This document shows, in pieces, positions 35,701 to 50,700 of a stretch of DNA of 64,000 nucleotides; the first letter of the stretch is position 1, and each line of letters starts with the position of its first letter. Both the position numbers and the translations under genes were made by a program. The notes beneath the pieces were generated by a model. The model ran no database searches, was not told where the DNA came from, and saw only the letters and a program-made list of their open reading frames with translations. The stretch comes from Oopsacas minuta (Eukaryota; Porifera; Hexactinellida; Lyssacinosida; Leucopsacidae): assembly GCA_024704765.1 (NCBI GenBank), contig JAKMXF010000233.1, positions 310,001-374,000 of the forward strand. Reading direction: 5' to 3'.

Positions 35701-38700
35701 ATAATATGAATAACCTAACACTTCGATTAATAATGTTCTAAAACAGCATGTAGACAAACCCGGCAATAATCTAAAATTGCAATCTGTACCGACATCATTT
35801 ATTCAAATTTGAGTCCGCACTCTTGGCTTGAGGCACTATGTGTATTTTGGGTGCTACTTTGAATAATTTTTGTGCTGTCGGCACAGGCTTATTTAAGATT
35901 TGATTATTTCTCAGGGAATTCGCTTCAGCACAAAATGACGATCGTAAATGGGTAGTATTCGACGGTCCAGTTGATACAATTTGGATTGAGAGCATGAACA
36001 CTGTCCTGGATGATAATAAGAAGCTATGTCTTATGAGCGGAGAAATTATTCAAATGTCTAACTCTATGAATCTTATTTTTGAAACAGATGACCTATCTCA
36101 GGCCTCGGTAAGTCTCCCATAGGAATATGAAATAGCATAACAAATACAGTGGAGTATCTTTAATACGAACATCAACGGACAGTCAAAATTTGTTCGTCTT
36201 ATCCGGAAATTCGTATTAACGAGGTTTCGCTGTATCCCATAGCCAGCAACAGTTAGCAGAAATGGAATGATATATGCAGAACCTGCATCCATGGGTTGGA
36301 AGCCTATCTTCCTCACGTGGCTAAGCGAGCTTCCTGATTACCTCAAGGAGCATTCCACTCTCATAACCTCGCTCTTTGAATGGACACTACCTCCTCTATT
36401 CACTTTAATAAGAAAGAAACTGAAGGAATACGTCACTACACAGGATATACAGCTAGCTAATGGAGCTATGAGATTATTGTATATGTTATTTAAGGATGCT
36501 ATTAAAGAGGATAGTGATGTTAAGGACAATATAAAGTATATTAAGAATTGGATAGTGGTAAGTGAGTAGATTATGAAGTTCAAGGGACCGCGATGATTAA
36601 TTCGATATCACCGATGGAATATTTGTTACTTCGACGGTTTGGGACCATATTCGTACAATTCCAGACTTAGATATAAGCAGCTATCTCGATATATCCGTGT
36701 TTGATATGACGGGAGTTGACTGTAAATCATATGATTTGTAAAATTGGCCGAATTTACTTGTCTTCTTGTTTTCATAGTCTGGGTATATATTCGCGTTAAT
36801 CTGGTCTCTGGGTGCGAGTTGTGATTCAGATTCGCGAGACAAGTTTGATTTCCACGTCAGAGACCTTTTGAATGGGAAATTGGACAGCCATCCTATCCCA
36901 GAGCAAGTAGGCAAGATTGAGATACCACTACCAAGTGATGGATCTGTCTATGACGTCATGTTTGAAATGCATGGGAGAGGTAGATGGATGCCCTGGCTAG
37001 ATATGATACAAAATGAAAAAATTGAAATGAAGAATAAGAAATTATCTGAATTGATTGTTCCTACTATTGATACAGCAAGGTATGTTGGTATAGGGGGTCC
37101 ACGGTTGAACGGTCCCCTACTGTGAGTATAATTATATTTTGAACACAAAATTTCCAGATATAAATACTTGATGGACATGTTCATTCGCTATGAGATTCCT
37201 ATCCTATTCATTGGACCTACTGGTACAGGGAAGAGTGCTTACGTCATGGATAAACTAATGAATGGATTGGATAGAGAATTATTCATACCTCTGATTGTTA
37301 ATTTCTCAGCTCAGACTAAGTCCATGCAAGTACAGGTTAGATTCAACAAAATTATTCCGCTGTAACTTGTTTCAGCTCCACTGCCCGCATCAAGTTTACC
37401 TGTCACATGAATATTGTCATTATTTCACCATTCTATCAGTGAAATTCAACTACACAATATATTTACTAACTAACGGGTGAATAGTAGTGATTTTATCTTC
37501 ACAGATCGCCTTTAACACGCTTAATTAACATATTTACAACTAGAATCATTGGAATTCCATGAATTGGCCACTTGATGATAACGTCATAAATAATGATATA
37601 TGAAACACCACCCGTCCACATGGTTAGATGTACACCATGTGGAGCTGATAATATTATTATTATTTGTAGGACATAGTTCTGTCTAAGGTAGATAGACGTA
37701 GAAAAGGAATTTACGGCCCTTCTATGGGAAAGAGACTAGTAATATTCGTGGATGACTTGAATATGCCAGCAAGAGAAATATATGGAGCTCAACCTCCGAT
37801 TGAATTGCTGAGGCAATGGATGGATTATAGAGCTTGGTGAGTTGTAGCTTGTTTGTTTGTGTTTGAAATGTAGAAATTACTTTACAAGAATTCCCCTTAA
37901 AACACGGCATTTTCTGGAATAAATACCTATTTCATAAATCGCAATCATAGCCGAAAATATTTGACTTGGTTATTCATCAAACTATGCACTTTTCCTTTCG
38001 CTATTTCCCTGATGATTCCTTTTGTCTATCTCGGCAATCTATATGTCATACAAATATTATATTAGATAAAAACGCTTACATTAACTAAGTAATTGAAGGA
38101 TGTTACAACCAAAGTGGTTATTTCTACGAATATCCAATTTTGTCTAATAGTATAATTGTAATAGGATCTGTATGTATAGATTTACTTGTATTCATTATTG
38201 TAAGACATTGTGAATTACATAATAATGTATTGGAGCAAAAATCTACTATAAATACTATTAGAATAGTGAAAGTGTGTATTCACTAAAATGATACAATATC
38301 CAAAACTCTCTTTACACCATGTCCAGACCCCGACTATTGAGTTAAATCCCCCGCTGATACGTTTGGGGCCTGAAGAGGAAGAATGGCAAGCTCTGCTGGA
38401 AGAAATCGAGGCGAAAGTTGATTTTTTCCATCTTGACATGGATCGTCATGTTGCTGATTGCTATCTAATGCAGTCCGGTTGCTTAGGAACATTTCTACTG
38501 AGGAATTCCTCTCTTCATGGGGAGGATTATTATAATTTAGTCCTATCTGTCCGTGGTTATCATTCTGTGAAACATTTCCAAGTTAAATGGGACGGTCAAA
38601 ACATTATGTTTGGTTTGAGAACTTTCAATAACTTTGATTCCTTTCTGCAGCATATAGACTCAACCCCAATTCTCGGCGAATCTTCTGGCTCTTTCTTAAG

Positions 38701-41700
38701 GATAAAACAAGGTTTGTCGAAAAGCTCTTCAGGGAATAATTTTGATTCTATTTGTGCTTGTACGTATGACTTTGAATCCATCGATCCCGTATTCAGGTCT
38801 CCATCTCCCTCTCCAGATTTATCCATCGCTTCTAAGGAGGGGTATTTGTCCGTACAGAGTCAGTATCTAAAGAAATGGCAGACAATCTGGGTAGTCATTA
38901 ACAAAATGGTTCTCTCATGTTATAAGAATAAAGAGAATAAGAAACCTTATCAGTCGTATAACCTAAAAGATTTTACTGTTGAGATTGATCCAGATTCCCC
39001 GCTTAAAAATGGGTTTAAGCTTGTCAACAACAACAAATTTGTTGTCTTCAGAAGTAACACGAATGAAGGAGTGAGAGGGTGGATGTATCTGATTGGATGG
39101 AAGATACAGAATAATAGGGATAGCCTTACTTTATCTGGTTCTAAATAATTTTCTTTACCTGTTGCTTGTCTTTATCTTAGAATAATAAATGTACTATAAT
39201 TACTGCTCCAAAATTCTTTTCGCAGAAAGACAACATCGAATATAGATAGAAATACACTGCTAGACACCATAGTGTGCCAATTGAATATATTTAACGTGCT
39301 ATCATTAGTTACAAGCATAATTACCTTTAGGTGTGCACTGAGTGTCACGATTTTGATCTGACACACTGTGCCACATTTGTGCCACTTTTAAACACATTTT
39401 GACCACTTTTTTTATAAGAAAACAAATAAATTTGTTTACAATTTTCATTTAGGTACGACAGAAAGGACACATCCAAAATTTCCCTTGTAGATGTACAAGT
39501 GCTTTGTGCCATGGGACCGCCATCTGGTGGACGTAACCCGATTACTATGCGTTTCTCGCGTCACTTCAACATCTGTTCAATGAACACATTCAGTGACGAA
39601 ACGATGACGCGTATATTCTCAACAATATTCAATGTATCTTTACGTGACCGTAACTTCCCTTCTGAGTATTTCACAACTGGCTCACAAATAGTTTCTGCAA
39701 CCATGGATATGTATAAATCTGCCATGGAAAATCTATTGCCTACACCAACTAAATCTCATTATGTGTTTAATCTGAGGGATTTCTCACGTGTCATACTAGG
39801 CACTCTTCTAATTGAGCCACAGTGTATTGAGAATAAACGGTCGTTCATTAGGTCAGTTTTTTTCAGTTATTTGGTTTCAAAATACAGTGTAACCTCCCAC
39901 CAACGGGGTATCAGGAACGAAAAATGCTTCCCCATTTCTGCCAATTCGTGGAGGTTCATTGTATTGGACTAGGAATTCACTCTATGTTTCTCCTTCGTTT
40001 CCAGATGTTCCCCATTTCCACATGCCCCGTTTGTAGAGGTATCACAGTGTGTACAATAGTTTGCGTGAAAATTCATTTTTTGTACAATTCCATAGCTCAG
40101 CTATTTTAATTTTCCTCTAATAGACTCTGGGCACATGAAGTATACAGAGTATTCTACGACAGACTAGTTGATGATGCAGATCGTACTTGGTTACACAAGA
40201 AATTGAAAAATCTTTGCAAAACTCATTTCAAAGAAGAGTTTGGAGTTGTGTTTAAACACCTCGCTACTCAATCCCAGCCCTCTGAGGATGACATGAGGTC
40301 TCTCATGTTTGGGGACTATCTGAAACCAGAAGCTGTATGTTATTCATCATATAATTTATTTAATTTGGAAGCATCTAAAAACTCAATTTGGCATATGTAG
40401 AAGTATCAATATATAACACATTAATACTATTCTGTTTGTATTTCTCTCCAGGAAGTGAAGTTATATGAAGAAGTGTTAGGACTAGATGAATTTACTCTAG
40501 TAGTAGAACAAGCTCTAGAGGAGTATAACCAGACTCATAAAACTAGAATGAATCTTGTTATTTTCAGGTAATAAATATGACATATCAGATCTCATAAATA
40601 ACATAACTCTCTGATAGTTTTAAAGTGTTTCTGATACACAATTTCCATACTTACCAACTGAATAAATTCTCTCTATAGATACGTACTAGAACATCTAAGC
40701 AGAATATCTCGTATCCTCAAACAGCCCGGGGGTAACGCTCTGCTAGTGGGTGTAGGAGGATCAGGAAGACAATCTCTTACTAGGCTAGCTACTCATATGT
40801 CAGACTTTGATATATTTCAGCCTGAAATTTCTAAGAGTTATGGAGATTTAGAGTGGAAGGAAGATCTAAAGGTAATTCCAGTAGTATTAATCTGGTCACT
40901 TGATCAGAAACAGAACCATGAAAATAGTGTTACAGTCTGTAATTATACGAATATAGTCCCAAACCGTCAAAGTAACATATACTCAATCGGTTATTTCAAA
41001 GGAATTATCGCGCTCCCTTCAGCTTCGATATAACTTATTCCACTGTAGCCGGTTTATCGGGCCAACACCTTCCTGGTCTCCAACTGACTCTATTAAGCAG
41101 AGTCTCGTGTAAATATTCTCCATCTACTTTACTTCTGAGAGTGATATCCATTCAAATTGTTATCACCTTGATTACATACTGTCCTACTTTCTAGAAAGTC
41201 CTTAAAGCAGCAGGAAAAGAAGGAAAGACTACTGTATTCCTCTTAGCTGATACTCAAATAAAATCAGAATCATTTCTTGAAGACGTAGACGGCCTATTAA
41301 ACGCTGGAGAAGTTCCGAATCTATTTGCTGTTGATGAGAAAGCTGAGATTATGGAAGCGATGCGACCGATTGCAATGCGACAAGACAAAGACGCGGAGTT
41401 TACTCCTCTAATGTTATTGAACTTATTCACACAAAGATGTAGGGAGCATTTACATATTATACTAGCTATGAGTCCTATTGGAGATGCATTCCGTAACAGA
41501 GTAAGGAAATTCCCTTCTCTCATCAATTGCTGTACTATTGATTGGTTTCAGGTTTGTTTGTTTTCTGAGTCTTTCGCCAAGTTTTTACTTATTGAATGGA
41601 AAAATAATTTTCTTCATACCAACCGGAAATTCATATTACTGTATGTATTTGTTATTACCATATTTGCACGAATTTCCATTGCTAACACACGATTTTGCTA

Positions 41701-44700
41701 TTAGAGTGATTATTTCCAATATATAATGGACACTAGTCCCTGAAAAGACTTGCTATTAGGCGAACACGACTGTATTTATGCATCAACAAGTATCTTCTGT
41801 CTACCCATTGTATGCATATATCAGATGAGAACTAGTCTCTACAAATACTTCGAGAATACTATATATATATATAGGCTTGGCCAGATGATGCTTTACAATT
41901 AGTAGCACAGAAGTTCTTAGAAGAAGTTGAACTAACTGATAAAGTAAGGACAGAGATTGTATATGTATGTAAGCATTTCCATCAGAGTGCTCGTATACTC
42001 AGTGAGAGATACCTGGAAGAAATGTCTAGACATAACTATATTACTCCTACTAGCTACTTAGAGTTGATTACTTCATTTAAAACTCTTTTGGGGAAGAAGA
42101 GAAGCGAAGTAAGTTGTTTTACAGTCAGTGGGAATCCTAGGGGGCAAACAGGTCATTTCTCCCACATTAGAATATCCTTGAACACTCCATTTCCTCCATA
42201 GGTAGTTAGGAGCAAGCGTAGATACGAAGTAGGTCTGGAGAAATTAGAGTTTGCTGCTTCTCAAGTAGCTCAAATGCAGAAGGAGTTGGAAGAGCTACAG
42301 CCTCAGCTTAAGATTGCTGCTATTGATAATGATAAAATGATGATAGTTATTGATAAGGTGAGCACATAAAAATTTAAAATTATACACTGTGCTGACAGTT
42401 GAATGATTTAAAGTAGCACTTCAGTGCCTCCAATTAATACTGACGATTAATACACTATACTGTCGGCACAGAGAACACAAATCGCTATATATGAATATAT
42501 GCTATAGAATCTAATCAAATTATAATTGGAATATCATCGATTCACTTGTCTAGGAAACAATAGAGGTAGCAGCTAAGAAAGAGGTGGTGGTTAAAGAAGA
42601 AGCATCTGCTAATGAGAAGGCTGCAGAAGCTCAAGCTCTCAAATCTGAATGTGAATCTGATCTTGCTGAGGCTATTCCTGCGCTTGAAGCTTCCATCAAA
42701 GCACTCAACACTCTGAAGGTATTTTACTGACTATGTATCGCTTTTTTTCATTTTACTACTGCCAAGGGTGTTCTTCCAAGCGATTGTATGTATTATAATA
42801 TGAACAGCTGATTTCTTGAAGCTATCAAGAGAGTGTTGCTTTGAGTTTTGCGTGTGAACAATTTCTAGGCACTAAAAGCACTTTAATGCATTGGTTAGAA
42901 CATTTTGTCACCTTTCCCAGAGATGATATAAGATTCACATGGAAATATAAACTGAATCTAAGTTGGAGCATGATGCATACACATGCCATATTTCAAGTTT
43001 GTAGCTCTTACCAGTTAGTCAGTTATATGTACAATAAACTTGGACAAGCCATGAACATAATATCATGTCCATATGCATATCTCTAAATATAATGTATACC
43101 TTACGTTTTAAAATCTCTATTTATATAGCCTGCGGATATAACACTGGTTAAAAGTATGGCGAATCCTCCTCCTGGGGTTAAGCTTGTAATGTCTGCTATT
43201 TGCGTTATGAACGATTTCAAGCCTGATAAGATTAACGACCCAGCTGGTACCGGACAGAAGATATTTGAATACTGGGGCCCTGCTAAGAGAATGTTAGGAG
43301 ATCTCAATTTTCTGAAGAAATTATTTGACTATGATAAAGACAATATCCCGGTATGTTGGCATTATTATTATTTCAGGGGTTATCTAGCCAGTTCAGCAGC
43401 CATGAAGGACAACTGTGCCGAGCATGAGAATCAAATTAGCATAGGTTCAATATGTTACCTTCCTAAAAAGCTTCCATCCCAGGAAAGCCAAAGTGCCGGT
43501 CCGGGATTTTCCCGGGATTCCACAGTTCATTCAGGGAATTAGGATATTCGGGAAATTTTCTATTTTTTGCTATATTCCTGGATATTTTGGGGTGGAATAG
43601 AGAGGGAAAAACGTGAAATCTCTGTAAAAGGGGTTAGTGAGTAATACGTATGTTATAATAACATTCCATATCCCCTTATAGGTTGCTATAATGTCTAGAA
43701 TCCGTAAGGAATTTATTCCTAACCCAGATTTTGACCCGAGTAAAGTTAAGAACGCCTCATCAGCAGCAGAGGGTCTCTGTCGCTGGGTTATTGCTATGGA
43801 AATATACGACAGAGTTGCTAAAGTTGTAGCTCCCAAGAAGATTAAGCTTAAAGAGGCTGAGACAGAGCTGAAGGAAACGATGGAGCTACTCAAGGCTAAA
43901 CGAAGCGAACTGAAAGAGGTTTGTTATGAAGGATGAATACTGTTGGAATCTTGGCATATGAATTTCACAAGATAGCTTTATTTCTAAGCACAAAAATGCC
44001 AGAAATAGTGCCATATCGTAAAATATCCAACCGACAGACCGGTAGTGTAGCTAGCTGACATGTGCATAAGTATAAAAAGTGTTTGTGCATTGTAAAAGGC
44101 TTCAAATCTGATTGGCCTAGCTTTAACCACGAGAAATGTTTGAAAATGATCCATTTACAAAGATTTTATACCTGAAGTGCACATCTAAACCCCAAAGTAT
44201 ACAGATATATCCATTTTCATGCTAATCGGTTTCTCAGGACACCGTGGACGGGCGGACGGACGTGGCATATCGTCCATGCCAATAGGGCACCTCACTGTAG
44301 GATATTTCGTAATTTAGCTACTGGGAATGTCATTTAAGCGTATGATCATGTAGGGAACAGAGAAACTACTGTATGAAATATTTACAATGGTTTTCTATTA
44401 CAGGTAGAAGATCGTTTAGAGACATTAACCACACAATTTCGAGAAATGACCTTGAAGAAAGACTCCTTAGAAAAACAGGTAGATTCATGTGCTAAGAAAC
44501 TTGACAGAGCTGAGAAACTGATTGGTGGGTTAGGAGGTGAAAGAACCAGATGGTCAGAAGTAGCAGCTAACCTAAAGATGACGTATGATAATTTGGCTGG
44601 TGATGTGCTAGTTGCTTCTGGTGTTATTGCCTATTTGGGTGCTTTTACTGCGAAGTATAGAGATGAATGTGTCAAGGATTGGACTAAGTTCTGTAAAGTA

Positions 44701-47700
44701 AGTTATTTACTGGTTTAAAATTCAGAATCTTGTTTATATTAGCATGCACTTGCTTACACTCGGCGCCTTGTAAACACTTTGAGTCTACCGAAAACCAATA
44801 GCAGCTGTTCCCGACCCTTGCCTACTTATCAATGTATTTATTTCTTTTAGTCTAAACAAATAAACTGCTCGCTTGATTTTAACCTCTCAAAGGTGTTAGG
44901 AGATCCTGTTAAGATAAGAGCATGGAATATAGCAGGACTTCCTGCTGATTCATTCTCTAATGATAATGGTGTTATAGTTGATATGGCTAGGAGATGGTGA
45001 GTAATAAATCTCGTATTTGCATTTAAGTTTTTTTGTGCTTAGATGTGTTTTCTATGTTTTGAAATGTCAATAATGTGAGATAATTATGCTCACATTTAGC
45101 AAGGTTGCCCTGGGAATGGAATTCCGTAGGATTTGCCCCAAACAATTTTTACAAAATTTGATAACATAACAGGTCTCTGATGATTGATCCACAAGGACAA
45201 GCAAACAAATGGATAAAGAATTCAGAGAAGGAGAGAGGACTGCATGTAGTTAAATTGACTAATAGCGATTATATCAGAACTCTAGAGAATTGTATTCAGT
45301 TTGGGAGACCTGTACTTATAGAGAATGTGGGAGAGGAATTGGACCCGTCTCTTGAACCACTTTTATTGAAGCAAACTTTCAAACAAGGTACCTTTTGTGT
45401 AGTTTTAATGAATTAATTTTATTGTAGTTTTCATACTACGTGTGTGTTTTGCTTACTCCCGCTGCGCAGCTTGAATACCTAGTGTTCGCATGGGACTCGG
45501 CACTCCGTGCCTAGGATTAAACAAAATTTAAATAACTCTCGTTTATACAAATTTGAAAGTACATATCCTATAATCAGGGTTTCTCAACCTGTGGTCATAT
45601 ACTATATGACAAATTTAGCTACAGAGATATTACGTCATGTTTTGTCAAGTTGATATATGGCCATTTTACCAAACGCGACCAAGCGTTGCAAGATCTCAGC
45701 CAACAATTTAACTTGGTATGGTCATATAATACAGAATTTATGCAAAGTGTAGCGATAGCCCATAAGAGTTTGACAAATCTTATTCTATTACCTTACCACT
45801 TCTCTCAGGTGGTGTACAGTGTATCAAGCTAGGAGATAACACTGTAGAATACTCAGAAGACTTCAGACTGTATATTACTACTAAGCTAAGGAACCCTCAT
45901 TACCTTCCTGAGTTACAGGTTAAGGTTTCTCTACTAAACTTTATGATTACACCACAAGGATTAGAAGATCAGCTGCTGGGGATTGTGGTTGCTAAGGAAA
46001 GGTACAAATATTTATATAATTACTAGAAAAGATTAATTACAGTGTAACCGCCACAAACCGGGTACCAAACCAGAGACGCCGAAAAGTGCTACCCCTTACC
46101 CCGTTTCTGCCAAATTCCCCATTTGCAGATTTTACACTGTATTTTATTCTACAGTAAACTCCCATTATATTGAAGTTTGAATTTGTACAAACATAGCCCC
46201 AAACCGTCAAAGTAATATATATATATATCATCAGTTACATCGAACTTCGCTTATACCAGATTAATTATCGCGATCCCTTGAGCTTCGATATAACAGGAGT
46301 TTACTGTATTTGCTAGGCCTGAGTTAGAGCAAGAACGTAATGACCTTATAGTACAGTCCGCAGAGAATAAGAAAGCTCTTAAAGAGATAGAAGATAAGAT
46401 ATTAGAAACTCTTTCTGCTTCAGAAGGGAATATTTTAGAAGATGAATCTGCTATAAAAATACTTAATTCTTCTAAAGTGTTATCTAACGAGATACAAGAA
46501 AAACAGGAGGTATTTATTGAATTGTTGTTGCGATAAATACACAGTTTCCAACCTTTTTCACCCGTAGTGGAGACCCTCCCATAGACTACATACAAATTTC
46601 TGAATTCCGTGTTTTTTTATATTTCTATTTTTAGATTGCAGATGAAACAGAGAAGAAGATTAACCAATCAAGAGCTGGCTATCGACCAGTAGCAAATCAT
46701 GCTAGTATTCTATTCTTCTCAATCAGTGATCTGCCTAACATTGATCCTATGTACCAGTATTCTCTAGTGTGGTTCATAAATCTGTTCATACTATCCATTA
46801 ATGAGAGGTAAGAGAATAATCACATATAGTATAACCTCGACAATCGTGCTCCCAGGCGATGAAAGGTCGAAATATATTGTTTAGCACCCCATAAATTGTG
46901 TATCAATTTCCATCATATTATAATTCAACAGCTGATGAAGTTCTATCATTCTACTTTATCTGATACTAAATGTATTTATACTATTCCTTTCTCAGTCCTA
47001 AGTCAAAGAAGTTGGATCGTAGACTTGGCTTCCTGACAGATCACTTTACATACAGTTTATATTGTAATGTGTGTCGCTCCCTCTTTGAGAAAGACAAGCT
47101 GCTATTCTCTTTCCTACTCTGTGCTAACTTTATGAGAGCTAAGGGGGAATTAGGAAACGAAGAGTTTATGTTCTTCCTAACTGGAGGTGTTGGATTGGAG
47201 AATAAGGTAAGATTTGTAGTCCAATAGTTCCTAACAGCACATGGTCCATATTTTCCTGGGGTGTGAAATTCCAGGGTTAAATCTGAACGCTGCTAATTGA
47301 TAGTAATCGACTTCGATTTCCTGTAATCGTATTCGAGGTGTGAAAATAATATTGTTTCCCTTTCCGACTAGTTGACAATTATATTCATGTTAGCCTAATT
47401 ATAGTTGCCTAACCCTGATTCGAGCTGGCTATCTGAAAAATCTTGGGATGAAATATGTAGAATGTGTGACCTTCCAGCTTTCAAAGGATTCAGACAGACA
47501 TTCGCATCAGAGATTACAGAGTGGCAGAAGATCTACGACAATCGTGAGCCACAGTCCGCTAAGATGCCAGGCAAGTGGGACGCCCAACTGACTGAATTCC
47601 AGAAGATGATTGTAATCAGATGTATAAGACCTGATAAGATGATTCCCATAATTATTTCATTTGTTAAAGTTAAGCTAGGTGAGTAGGTAATATTGATTAC

Positions 47701-50700
47701 GGAATCACTTCATTATTACGGAAGTTTACTGTATTTCTATCTGTTACAGTTCATTATATAATTAATGATTCCTTAAAAGGTGATAAATTTGTCCAACCAC
47801 CTCCATTCGATCTGGCTAAATGTTATGCCGACTCTAACAGTCTCTCCCCTCTCATATTTGTCCTCACCCCTGGGGCTGATCCGATGGCTGCCCTCCTTAA
47901 ATTCGCAGCTGACCAGGGTTTCTCTGACGATAAATTCAACGCTATCTCACTTGGACAAGGTCAAGGTCCTATTGCTTCTAAAATGATCGATTCAGCCATG
48001 AACGTAGGCTCTTGGGTTGTTTTACAGAATTGTCATCTGGCTGTTAGCTGGATGCCTGCACTAGAGAAGTTATGTGAAGATATGAGCCCTGCTAAAGTAC
48101 ATAATGATTTTAGGTTGTGGCTGACTAGTTATCCATCTGAAAAAGTGAGTTTATTGACGTAATTATACGTAATTTACACGAGTGCCATGAGCTCCGAAAA
48201 TGATACTCCGTTTCCACAGGCCACGTCTTGTTTACCATATTTACTTCGTAATATTATTTACCGAGATTCTATTACAGTTCCCAGTGACAGTACTACAGAA
48301 CGGTGTTAAGATGACTAACGAGCCTCCGACCGGGTTAAGACAGAATCTATTACAATCCTATCTAAACGATCCTATCTCAGATCCTGAGTTCTTCAATGGC
48401 TGTCCAAACAAAGAACCTGTATGTCTAACTCAAACGATTTTTTCTGAACAAAATGTATGGAATCTCTCCTATTTATAGATCTGGGAGAAGCTACTGTTCA
48501 GTCTCTGTTTCCTTCACGCATTAGTGCAGGAACGTATTTCCTTCGGTCCCTTAGGCTGGAATATTCCCTACGGATTTAACGAATCAGATTTGAGGATTTC
48601 GGTTAGACAACTGCAGACATTCATTAACGAATATCATGAAGTACCATTTAATGCCCTCGTGTATCTGACCGGTCACTTGAATTATGGAGGAAGGGTTACT
48701 GATGATTGGGATAGGTTTGTTTGTTTGTTTGTCTACTAGTATGTTTATTTGTTTGTTTACTTGTGGTATTTTTGTTAGACGGACACTTCTCTCAATCGTT
48801 TCAATCTACTATAACAAAGATGTTATAGGAGATCCGAGCTATAAATACAGTCCTAGCGGGACATATCATCCGCCACCAAAATCCTCATATGAAGACTATA
48901 TAGAGTATATCAAAGAGTTTCCTCTGGTACAACATCCAGAGATATTTGGTATGCATGAAAATGTTGATATATCAAAAGATCTACTCAAAACCAAGACTGT
49001 GAGTTTCTACAGTTAACTGCTGTTATATCAAATTCTGAAATTGTACTCATAAGGCCCCAAACCATCAAAGTAATATACATTACATCGGTTATATCGAATT
49101 AATTGTTGCGGTCCCTTGAGCTTCGATATAACAGGAGTAGAGTCTATGTTCGTTTGATAGTTTGTGACTATATTTGTACGATTTCTAACTTCAATATAAG
49201 CGGGTTTATCGATATATCCGTGTTCGGTATAACAAGAGTTGACTGTAGTCTGCGTTTATGTTTTCCTCTTTAAATATTCTAAATACAACCTTGTAAGTTA
49301 TTTATTTAATAATACCAAATGATAAATACACACTTATACAATTTCAAACAACTGATCCATAATTCGGTGGCGGTGTACAGCCTTTCCAGGATTCCCTGGA
49401 GCTCTCAACTTCCTGGATACTTGTCATAGAGCCAACGGCATCGATCCTGAATCCTTTCCCGAAACATAACTTTTCACACCAAACTTTGGTAAAACTAAGA
49501 CAAACAGCATATGTTATCATTGGTAAATAACAAACAATAACAATAATTAATACAAGTGTAATGACATCCGAATTTGTATCCATCATCTTGTATGAGATTT
49601 TTCAATGCTATATATATACTTTTGTGTAGGATTAGCTCATTTGTAAATGTCTTCCCAGATTGAATAGCCAATTTTAGTCATTGCTATCCTGAATTGGACA
49701 GTTGGTTATCTCATAAAGCTAGGGCTTGTATAATTCAATCATTAGATATTTTAAGTGTGAATTGTGGAATTTGTTGGACGATTTTGCGTGAATATTTGTT
49801 TGTTTGTTTGTTTGTTTGTAGTTGTTTGACTCAGTTTTATTGACACAAACACAAACAACTGGTGGTAGTGGTGGTAAGAAGAGTGATGATACTCTTAATG
49901 AGATCGCAACTGATATTCTCTCGAAGGTGAGCTTGTCACTATACAGACATAATATAGTCCATCAATATTGATCTCGATGCTTTTCACTATGCCGGCTATA
50001 TATTCATTTTTTCGGTATCCGCCCTAACTTTGGTCAAATGGTTTATTGTGACCTATATATGTGCAGTCGGTTAAGGATTTGATCTGACACAATAAGACAC
50101 TTTTGTGCCATTTGTGCCACCGGCAGGACGTGCCCCTTGATCATTGTTTGTCTATCTGAGTTGGGGTTTGAACCCATACATTTGTGAAAAGGTTAATTTG
50201 AAAGGTGTCCAGCACTTGCCGTACATCTTGTACCCAATTGCGGCCCTGGGGGGCAATGGGGCGCAAGACCCCCCCTGGTTGTACCAGACAGTTGCTATAC
50301 GCTTACTGCTCTTTCTTATATATCCGTAGATGATAGCACAATTCGACTTAGAAGTAGCCTTAGAGAAATATCCCGTAAAATACGAAGAATCAATCAATAC
50401 AGTATTAGTGCAAGAAATGGAGAGATTCAATAGATTAACCTCTGTGATACGCAGTACTCTTATTAACCTACAAAAAGCTATCAAGGGGCTGGTAGTTATG
50501 AATGCAGAGTTAGAGAACTTAGCTGGTAGCTTGTTGATAGGAAAAGTACCAGCTCTATGGGCCAAGAAATCTTATCCTTCCCTTAAACCTCTTGGAAGCT
50601 ATGTGAATGATCTATTGGAGAGATTGAATTTTCTTCAGGTGAGTAGATCTAATAATTACTACTAAAGTGTTACCTCCACAAACGGGGTGTCCTGGACGCC

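Noticed and set aside
42841-43086. 81-codon open frame inside the dynein intron 42719-43128
   Set aside because: Composition is intron-like, no domain or promoter signals, and flanking dynein exons join in phase without it.
43351-43542. Extension of dynein exon 43129-43350 to 43542
   Set aside because: The GTATGT donor at 43351 leads in phase to exon 43682 with dynein homology; the extension has none.
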